In this document: positions 49,026 through 54,980 of the stretch, piece by piece | Layout: each line of letters opens with the position of its first letter | Numbering within the stretch: the stretch's first letter is position 1 | Assembly (NCBI RefSeq): GCF_900128465.1 | Contig: NZ_LT635868.1 | Coordinates: 456,649 to 511,628, forward strand | DNA length: 54,980 nucleotides | Source of the DNA: Actinomyces bouchesdurhonensis | GTDB lineage: Bacteria > Actinomycetota > Actinomycetes > Actinomycetales > Actinomycetaceae | Reading direction: 5' to 3' | Translations under genes and position numbers: made by a program | The notes under the pieces: model-generated | What the model saw: only the letters and a program-made list of their open reading frames with translations | Databases searched by the model: none | Told to the model about the DNA's origin: nothing

Positions 49026-49649
49026 TCAACGCGAGTAGTGCTCGACGACCATCTGAACGTCGACGGTCACGGGAACCTCTGCACGCTTGGGACGACGCAC
49101 CAGGGTCGCCTTCAGGCGAGCAAGATCAACATCCAGGTACTCGGGGACGGCAGGCAGTACGTCGCGGTGAATACCCTCAGCGGCAATCTCAAAGGGAACC
49201 GTAGTCTGCGACTTGGGCTTAACCTGCAGGGTCTGACCGGGCTTGACACGGAACGAGGGACGGTCGACGATCTTACCGTCAACGAGAATGTGACGGTGAA
49301 CGACGAACTGGCGGGCCTGCTGGATGGTGCGCGCAAAGCCAGCGCGCAGGACAAGGGCATCCAGACGCATCTCAAGCAGCTCAACCAAATTCTCACCGGT
49401 CAGACCGGCGGTGCGGCGAGCCTCTTCGAAGGTGCGGCGCAGCTGCGACTCACGGATACCGTACTGGGCGCGCAGACGCTGCTTTTCCTTCAGACGAACA
49501 GCGTAGTCGGAATCCTGACGGCGGCGGGTACGACCGTGCTCACCGGGGCCATAGGGACGCTTCTCGAAGTAACGGACAGCCTTGGGCGTCAGGGCCAGGC
49601 CGAGGGCGCGGGACTCACGCACCTGCTTACGGGAACGATTCGTTGCCAT
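49026..49649 (-). CDS. rpsD: 30S ribosomal protein S4
   Basis: Primary 16S rRNA-binding protein of 207 aa; start ATNRSRKQVRESRALGLAL, S4 domain at about 90-155 (ENLVELLEMRLDALVLRAGF, RQFVVHRHILVDGKIV). It lacks the N-terminal four-Cys zinc site, i.e. the zinc-independent form. GGAAGAAGA precedes the ATG. It stands alone here, away from the rpsM-rpsK-rpoA cluster, and has a hairpin-bearing leader, so autoregulation by S4 is conceivable. Confidence 0.97.
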   Translation of the reverse strand: MATNRSRKQVRESRALGLALTPKAVRYFEKRPYGPGEHGRTRRRQDSDYAVRLKEKQRLRAQYGIRESQLRRTFEEARRTAGLTGENLVELLEMRLDALVLRAGFARTIQQARQFVVHRHILVDGKIVDRPSFRVKPGQTLQVKPKSQTTVPFEIAAEGIHRDVLPAVPEYLDVDLARLKATLVRRPKRAEVPVTVDVQMVVEHYSR

Positions 49650-49673
49650 GGTTCTTCTTCCTGTTTCTCATGT

Positions 49674-49698
49674 CATGTCGGGGTGGTTGCCCGACATG
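49674..49698 (-). promoter_or_regulatory. hairpin in the rpsD leader
   Basis: A perfect 9-bp inverted repeat (49674-49682 with 49690-49698) lies 24 bases upstream of the rpsD ATG, and a second (TGTCCGC/GCGGACA, about 49747-49764) further up. Regulatory function is only inferred from position. Confidence 0.35.
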
Positions 49699-49773
49699 GG
49701 GCCAACTCCAGGACCAGTGATGGTCCGTCGGCTAAGACCCCAGGTGTCCGCTGGCGCGGACAACTGTTCTATC

Positions 49774-51117
49774 CTAGCGTCTCTTCAACAGATTGCGAAT
49801 CACACCGAGCCGCTTCGTGAGTATTGCCTCATGCCCATTGTCCGTCGGCACGTAGTAACAGGCCCCCTCCAGGTCATCGGGAAGGTACTGCTGCGCCGCC
49901 ACATGGTGAGGACAGTCATGAGCGTACAGGTATCCATCACCGTGGCCCAACGCCTTCGCACCCGCATAGTGCGCGTCGCGCAGATGTTCGGGGACACTTC
50001 CCCCGCGGCCTTTTCTCACATCTGCCAGCGCGCGGTCGATCGCCAGATAGGTGGCATTGGACTTCGGAGCAGTTGCCACAGCAACAACGGCTTGTGCAAG
50101 GAGCAAGCGCGCCTCAGGCATGCCGATCAGGGCAACCCCCTGAGCAACGGAAACACATGTGGACAACACCTCCGGAGATGCCATACCGACCTCCTCCGAG
50201 GCCGCGATCATGACACGCCGAGCAATGAAACGCGGATCCTCCCCCGCCTCGATCATTCGAGCAAGATAGTGCAAGGACGCATCCACATCCGAACCGCGCA
50301 TCGACTTAATGAAAGCGCTTGCCACATCGTAATGCTGATCGCGCCCCCACCGCACGAGCGTTTGATTGGCTGCTGCCTCGACGGAGGCAACCGTGATCTC
50401 GCCGGAGCCATCATCACTGGCTACCCCCGCTGCAGCTTCCAGAAGCGTCAAAGACTTACGTGCATCACAGCCCGCCAGACGGACAAGCCCCTCTACTGCC
50501 TCCTCTGAGATCGAGAAACGACCGCCAAGCCCACGCTCGTCATCGATCGCGCGTCGAATTAACCCCTCAAGCGCGTCGGGTTCAAGCGGGCGAAGCGTCA
50601 GCAACAATGAACGGGATAGGAGCGGGGCAATGACCGAAAACGAGGGATTCTCGGTCGTCGCCGCAACCAAGACAACCCAACTGTTCTCGACGGCCGGCAG
50701 CAGCGAGTCCTGTTGCGATTTCGAAAAGCGATGGACCTCGTCGATGAACAGGATGGTTTCCTCTGCATTGCTCGTCAACGCGCGTCGTGCATCATCGACG
50801 ACGCGGCGAACGTCACCCACACCCGACGATACGGCTGACAGCTCAACGAATCGACGACCGGACGCTCGCGCGATGAGATACGCGAGCGTCGTTTTGCCAG
50901 TACCAGGTGGACCCCACAGGATGACCGACGAGGGGGCCACCCCATCGCGCGATTCACCTGACAAGAGCCGACGTAGAGGCGCCCCTTCTCCAAGGAGATG
51001 AGATTGCCCGACGACCTCATCCAAACGCGTGGGACGCATACGAACGGCGAGGGGCGCGCCCGCGCAAAACGCGGGCACGCCCAACTCATCGAAAGAATCG
51101 GAATCAAACAGATCCAT
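49774..51117 (-). CDS. rarA: RarA/MgsA replication-associated AAA+ ATPase
   Basis: AAA+ protein that acts at stalled replication forks. The 447-aa protein has [19 protein letters not shown], Walker [18 protein letters not shown] (about 68-84), Walker [19 protein letters not shown] and the C-terminal MgsA tetramerisation region with [20 protein letters not shown]. The ATG at 51117 is only 10 bases past the stop of the surface-protein gene upstream, without any terminator, so transcription probably runs through. Confidence 0.95.
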   Translation of the reverse strand: MDLFDSDSFDELGVPAFCAGAPLAVRMRPTRLDEVVGQSHLLGEGAPLRRLLSGESRDGVAPSSVILWGPPGTGKTTLAYLIARASGRRFVELSAVSSGVGDVRRVVDDARRALTSNAEETILFIDEVHRFSKSQQDSLLPAVENSWVVLVAATTENPSFSVIAPLLSRSLLLTLRPLEPDALEGLIRRAIDDERGLGGRFSISEEAVEGLVRLAGCDARKSLTLLEAAAGVASDDGSGEITVASVEAAANQTLVRWGRDQHYDVASAFIKSMRGSDVDASLHYLARMIEAGEDPRFIARRVMIAASEEVGMASPEVLSTCVSVAQGVALIGMPEARLLLAQAVVAVATAPKSNATYLAIDRALADVRKGRGGSVPEHLRDAHYAGAKALGHGDGYLYAHDCPHHVAAQQYLPDDLEGACYYVPTDNGHEAILTKRLGVIRNLLKRR

Positions 51118-51127
51118 AACACCTAGA

Positions 51128-52591
51128 CTACGTCAGGGTGACCCCATGTGAGGAGGACCCGATCTTCGGACCGGACAGAACCTGAAGAACGACGAGGCCC
51201 CCGAGGATCAGCATGCAGGCGCCAGCACCCAGCAGGTAACCATTGAGGCCCTCAGATTCGTCACCGGCATTCGAGGATGACAGAACCTCCGCGTGGAGCT
51301 TGACGGACCCGGATGCGTCAACCGAGCTTCCGGGAGCACCAGCACTGAGCGTCGAAGCAACCTTAAACTCTGCCCAGCCGACGAGCTCGTGTGAACGGTT
51401 GGCCACAACGACCTTGTAATCGCCCATTGGCAGGCCGTTGACATCCATCGTTACCCGGTTATCGTCTGCCACCTGCAGCCACCGAGCCTCACCTGTCTGC
51501 ATGATGTTCGCGCTCACCCACTCGCCGACAGTGGCCTTGTCAGCAGGAACGTTGATGGTCAACTGGCCAGCTGTGAATGCGGCGCTCACACCACCCTTGT
51601 TGGCATCGGTGAGCTGCGATTCGTCCGTCACCGGGGACACAGGGGTATCCGATGGCTGAGGCGAGTGAGCGGCGGTAGATGCCGAGGGGCTAGCTGACGG
51701 ACTCTCGGAGGGCGTCGGGGTAGGCCGAACGACAGGAAGAGCGGGATCGTCAGGCGTAGGTGCGGGTTCGGTCGAAGGCTGCGGATCGGGCTGTGGAGCA
51801 GGATCAGTGCTCGTTACGGGATCGGGCGAGGACTGCGGATCGGGCGATGCCTGCGGATCGGGCGAGGGCTGCGGATCGGGCGAGGGCTGCGGATCGGGCT
51901 GCGGGGCAGGGTCAGTGCCCGGCTCCGGCGCAGGATCGGGCGAAGGCTGCGGATCGGGCTGCGGGGCAGGGTCAGTGCTCGGCTCCGGCGCAGGATCGGT
52001 CGAGGGCTGCGGATCGGGCTGCGGAGCAGGATCTGTCGTCGGCTTATCTGCCGGATCGGGGGGATCAGTCCGGCCCTCGTTATTGGGGGCGAACACCTTG
52101 ACAGAGTAGCTCCGCTTGGACACGAGCGTGCGTTCGTCCTTGTAGATCACAACAGTGACACTGTGTTGAGTGCCGGGCTGCCACGTCGTGCCCTGAACGT
52201 TGTTGGTGCCGTTCGGCACCGGGACGACCATAGTGCTGTTATTGAGCGCGGCGGCCATCCACAGACCGTGAGCATCGGCAGTCACGATCTCGCCATGACG
52301 TTCAAACGTTGGCTTCTCCTTAGGCGTGACACCTCCGTCATCCAGAACGACCGCCCAGTAGCCTGTCGTGCCGTAGTCGGCCTCAAATCGCGCAGCGTTT
52401 TCGAGGCTAATGCGGAAAGAGGTGTTGGGGATAGCGTAATGCTCGTCATTAGAATCAGCGCGCGCGGTAAAACCGGGGATCGCGAGCGCGACCGCCGCAA
52501 ACAAGCATAGGGCCATGAGTATACTCATCGCCCGACTGCGGCCAGCAAACCCTCTCCCTCCAAGGGCTGAGGTTGCCCGTCCGTGCTGCAT
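51128..52591 (-). CDS. secreted, membrane-anchored surface protein with Pro-Asp repeats
   Basis: No known family. Of 487 aa: a signal peptide (about 1-44; [20 protein letters not shown]), a globular region to about 165 rich in beta-strand pattern, then a long repeat zone (about 175-295) built from [11 protein letters not shown] units, a second beta-rich region (about 330-430, [17 protein letters not shown]) and a C-terminal helix [20 protein letters not shown] with a short Lys-containing tail. There is no LPXTG, so it should be retained in the membrane by the helix. AGGAGA precedes the ATG. It is paired with a look-alike gene upstream and abuts rarA. Confidence 0.85.
   Translation of the reverse strand: MQHGRATSALGGRGFAGRSRAMSILMALCLFAAVALAIPGFTARADSNDEHYAIPNTSFRISLENAARFEADYGTTGYWAVVLDDGGVTPKEKPTFERHGEIVTADAHGLWMAAALNNSTMVVPVPNGTNNVQGTTWQPGTQHSVTVVIYKDERTLVSKRSYSVKVFAPNNEGRTDPPDPADKPTTDPAPQPDPQPSTDPAPEPSTDPAPQPDPQPSPDPAPEPGTDPAPQPDPQPSPDPQPSPDPQASPDPQSSPDPVTSTDPAPQPDPQPSTEPAPTPDDPALPVVRPTPTPSESPSASPSASTAAHSPQPSDTPVSPVTDESQLTDANKGGVSAAFTAGQLTINVPADKATVGEWVSANIMQTGEARWLQVADDNRVTMDVNGLPMGDYKVVVANRSHELVGWAEFKVASTLSAGAPGSSVDASGSVKLHAEVLSSSNAGDESEGLNGYLLGAGACMLILGGLVVLQVLSGPKIGSSSHGVTLT
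51770..52060 (-). repeat. low-complexity tandem repeats within the surface protein gene
   Basis: About 290 bases of 18-base-type units GCGGATCGGGCGAGGGCT and variants encode the Pro-Asp-Ser region. Copies are imperfect but several neighbours are identical, so length variation between strains is expected. Confidence 0.85.
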
Positions 52592-52733
52592 AGCGGTTCT
52601 CCTTCAAGGAAGTAATGCTCAGAAGATACTGTTTAAAGCCAGAGTAACAGGTGTGACGACTGATTGCTAAATCCCAACGCACACCACGCGGTCAATCACA
52701 ATGTCGTTGGCGCCGGGGCAAAGCAAGACACAA

Positions 52734-53804
52734 TTAATGCACTCCCCCGTGTGACCTGCGCACAATGCTGACCGTCGCAACGGCACCCAGGAGGGTGAGA
52801 AGCCCACCGCCCGCGAGTATCCATCCGTTGAGGCGCCCCTCCTCTTCACGGGCAGCTTCCTCGTTTGCCTGCTGCTCAGAGCGGGCCTTTGGGCCGATCT
52901 GCGAGGCAGAGACACTCTGCGGTTCCGTTGACGAGGTGGGGTCGGGGGTTGGGATGCCCGCTGTCGCAGGAGAACCCGGCCTAGACCCGATGGCAGGACC
53001 GGAGGGTGCGCTCGGCGCGGGGGAAGGAAGAGACGACGATGCCTGGGAATCGCTCATGTTGTCCGCCGACGCACCTTCGTTGGGAGCCTGAGGGGTACTC
53101 GCACCGGGGGCGGTCGCAGCGGACTCCCCCAGACCACTGGCGGGTGCGGTTAAGGGAAGGGCAGGTGTTTCATCGCCCCCGAGCTCATCAGTGCCGGGAG
53201 TTGTAGAGGTGTCATCGTCGCTATCGTCGAAGTTATCAGGCAGGGCAGGCTTGGCGTTGGCACCCCCGAGCGTGCAGGTCAGAACCGGTATGTCTTCCTC
53301 GGCGACCCTCACCACCGCTTCAACAGAGGTTTCATTAGCGCTATCACCAATCGCGATCTGATGAGTGGAACCCGCGCGCCAGCTCGCGGGAATCGCTATG
53401 TCCGTCACGAAGGAGCCGTCAGCACCCACCTCGGCGACAGCCCATGCGCTCTTGTTGCGCACGACGACTGACGGAACCCACGTCGGGAGTTCAGTATCGG
53501 CAGGACGTAGTTCCTTCCCGCCGTCGAGTGTCATGATCACAAAGGCACGGCCATCATCGGAGGTAGGAGTCCAGCCACTGCCTTCGAGGTGCAGGGCGTC
53601 ACCCGCATGCAGGATAGATGAGACTCGCACGGTCGCTTCTCCCTCCGTGATCTCGAGGCACGAGGCCGCGGTATCCGGGACTCCGTCAATGCTGTATGCG
53701 GGGGTGGCGGTAATACAAATGCCCGCGATGATTGAAACAGAAGTGGTCAGTGCAAGAACGGACGTGCACAGCCTCTTGCTATGCGCGATTGACCGTTTCG
53801 TCAT
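52734..53804 (-). CDS. secreted, membrane-anchored surface protein, Pro/Ser/Thr-rich
   Basis: No known family; 356 aa. Signal peptide about 1-38 (SKRLCTSVLALTTSVSIIAG, cleavage near AYS-ID), a beta-patterned globular region to about 190 with two Cys (AASCLEITEG, LTCTLGG) that could form a disulphide, then about 130 residues of Ala/Pro/Ser/Thr, an acidic segment (EEAAREEEG) and a C-terminal helix WILAGGGLLTLLGAVATVSI with a basic tail. The same layout and the shared motif LNGW/Y before the helix link it to the next gene. The ATG at 53804 is chosen over one 16 codons up because the signal peptide then has normal length. Confidence 0.82.
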   Translation of the reverse strand: MTKRSIAHSKRLCTSVLALTTSVSIIAGICITATPAYSIDGVPDTAASCLEITEGEATVRVSSILHAGDALHLEGSGWTPTSDDGRAFVIMTLDGGKELRPADTELPTWVPSVVVRNKSAWAVAEVGADGSFVTDIAIPASWRAGSTHQIAIGDSANETSVEAVVRVAEEDIPVLTCTLGGANAKPALPDNFDDSDDDTSTTPGTDELGGDETPALPLTAPASGLGESAATAPGASTPQAPNEGASADNMSDSQASSSLPSPAPSAPSGPAIGSRPGSPATAGIPTPDPTSSTEPQSVSASQIGPKARSEQQANEEAAREEEGRLNGWILAGGGLLTLLGAVATVSIVRRSHGGVH

Positions 53805-53852
53805 GCCTGCCGTCTTCCCTCTCGTCACGATTTTCTCGAATAAACCGCGCAT

Positions 53853-54361
53853 TCCAGCACAGAGTAATCATGTCAGTGTCCGAGTAACTATCGGCCACAC
53901 GACTCATCTTATTATTGTAGGCGCGAGACACAATTGCGAACAACAAGCAAATTCCTGGAAGTGTGCGAAAAAAACTGATTTCTCGCCAATTTTATTAAAT
54001 TTGACCAGGAATTGTGACTTATATTATCGAGCAATCATGCTGTCTGATGACCTCCTGGTCAGCATTTGAGATTTCGAGAAACCCTTCTGCGACACTAACG
54101 GCACGGGACCACGAGCGGCGCATCCGTCTTATGATCATCGATGATCACATCGGAGACATCAAAACGCGCTTAATCAGCTCAGGGCCACATCGCGTCCGCG
54201 CCGATCGGGGACACCCAGGGCGAGAACGGTCACGGCGACGCCGACGATGGCGCGGATTCGCGTCCATAGGTGCTCGGGTGCCTCAATACAGTCGATCTAT
54301 TCGGGAACAAAGGTGCGCCTAACCTACAGGTCGAATATGACATGACCTATCTCATCAATGC
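53853..54361. other. gene-free AT-rich region
   Basis: Holds the promoter above, a 9-bp inverted repeat AATTCCTGG/CCAGGAATT (53950-53958 and 54005-54013) with AT-rich spacer, and a minus-strand open stretch without start (54174-54296, residues APEHLWTRIRAIVGVAVTV) that resembles a decayed membrane-segment fragment. No complete gene is supported. The plus-strand frame 54014-54322 is Arg-rich noise. Confidence 0.45.
53914..53943 (-). promoter_or_regulatory. predicted promoter of the upstream surface-protein gene
   Basis: Minus strand TTGTTC (53943-53938), 18 bases, TACAAT (53919-53914), in an AT-rich stretch about 110 bases before the start. Confidence 0.55.
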
Positions 54362-54980
54362 TCAGGATGTGAGCGGCCACCACCCGTCGAGCACACGCAC
54401 GAGGCCTTCGCGCCACCAGGCCACGTCGTGGCCGCCGCGATAGAGATCCAGCTCTACAGCTGCCCCCAAGTTCCGCAGAAGTTCCGCGCACTCATCGACG
54501 ACCGGGCGCATCGTCTGCTCCAGCGTTCCCACCTGCAGACGCAGCGTCACCCCGGCGCGTGGCCTCACCCATCCAGCGCGCAGGTCACCCATCAGCGTTC
54601 CCTCACCCACACCACGATGTTCCCCACCCCACCACAGGGACGGCGGCTGAGCAATGACCACATCGATGTCTATATCCGTTCGCAACGCAGCCTCGAGGAC
54701 GGCGAGTCCACCGTACGACTGACCGGCGATTGTCACTGGACCCACCCCTACCTCGTCACAAATCGAGCGGATCAGCGCCTCAACGCGAGCCACATCAGTC
54801 AGCACTGCCTCGCGCTCCCTCGCAGCCCCCACATCAATCGTTATAACGCGCAGGCCGCGATAGCGCCGGGTCAACCACCCCACCCCGTTAGCTCTCCAGA
54901 TCTGCCCATCGAACAACATGAGAGTACGCACCGGCGCACCCTCGCCGTCATGCACGACCACGACGCGCTGCCGCGGCGAC
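54362..54980 (-). CDS. enterochelin-esterase-like hydrolase, 5' end outside window
   Basis: The visible 205 residues are the C-terminal part of an alpha/beta hydrolase of the Fes/esterase D-like kind: TLMLFDGQIWRANG, nucleophile elbow IAGQSYGGLAVLEAAL with Ser, VIAQPPSLWWGG, and GGHDVAWWREGLVRVL with the catalytic His. Fes-type enzymes cleave ferric siderophore esters in the cytoplasm to free iron. The frame is open through the window edge, so the start and N-terminal domain cannot be seen; the cut is by the window, not by mutation. No siderophore transporter is visible. Substrate is not determinable. Confidence 0.85.
   Translation of the reverse strand, partial: SPRQRVVVVHDGEGAPVRTLMLFDGQIWRANGVGWLTRRYRGLRVITIDVGAAREREAVLTDVARVEALIRSICDEVGVGPVTIAGQSYGGLAVLEAALRTDIDIDVVIAQPPSLWWGGEHRGVGEGTLMGDLRAGWVRPRAGVTLRLQVGTLEQTMRPVVDECAELLRNLGAAVELDLYRGGHDVAWWREGLVRVLDGWWPLTS

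Noticed and set aside
51770-52060. CRISPR array
   Set aside because: The repeats have no unique spacers, keep the reading frame and encode Pro-Asp-Ser; no cas genes are near.
54014-54322. Plus-strand 102-codon ORF
   Set aside because: Arg-rich second half, no ribosome site, no similarity; overlaps AT-rich inverted repeats.

Overview
This 55-kb window is high-GC chromosomal DNA from an actinobacterium, most likely Actinomycetaceae (Schaalia/Actinomyces type). The evidence is the gene order uvrC-(purT)-rapZ-yvcK-whiA-gap-pgk-tpiA-secG, an ANTAR regulator of the PdtaR type, a SecG with the actinobacterial HKGQGGG motif, many GTG starts and many perfect-stem terminators. Almost everything is core housekeeping DNA. 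The left edge carries a decayed ISL3-type transposase tail; the right edge has an AT-rich gene-free stretch and a siderophore-esterase-like gene cut by the window end.

Layout. 1-433: IS relic and terminator. 434-10442 (minus): secG, triose-phosphate glycolysis (tpiA, pgk, gap), then whiA, yvcK, rapZ, purT, uvrC. 10443-16088 (plus): glnA and two tandem long-chain acyl-CoA synthetases. 16104-19477 (minus): a small membrane protein and uvrA. 19529-19816 (plus): a YciI-like protein. 19885-24445 (minus): a metal-export operon of two TerC paralogues and a P-type ATPase behind a yybP-ykoY-type (Mn2+) riboswitch whose switching helix can mask the terC ribosome binding site. 24582-27438 (minus): uvrB and coaE. 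27530-28879 (plus): brnQ. 28919-29150: a gene-free stretch with a 12-bp perfect inverted repeat. 29244-33558 (minus): rpsA and polA. 33578-34054 (plus): a hotdog thioesterase. 34136-34726 (minus): pdtaR, divergent from an atypical tRNA with a CAA anticodon. 34999-36903 (minus): a 71-aa orphan and pyk. 37027-42606 (minus): lgt behind trpE-C-B-A. 42675-48907 (minus): a tightly overlapped chain alaS-ruvX-mltG-aroE-prepilin peptidase. 49026-51117 (minus): rpsD and rarA. 51128-53804 (minus): two secreted, membrane-anchored, low-complexity surface proteins.

How the genes work together. Three of the four UvrABC nucleotide-excision genes, polA, ruvX and rarA give a DNA-repair theme; tpiA/pgk/gap/pyk form lower glycolysis; yvcK/rapZ/whiA are the conserved cell-envelope and growth-control trio; lgt, mltG and secG serve the envelope. 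Most neighbouring minus-strand genes overlap by 1-4 bases (ATGA, GTGA or TAATG junctions), which implies translational coupling. The two most noteworthy non-coding elements are the riboswitch at 24314-24443 and the short-variable-arm tRNA at 34791-34867.
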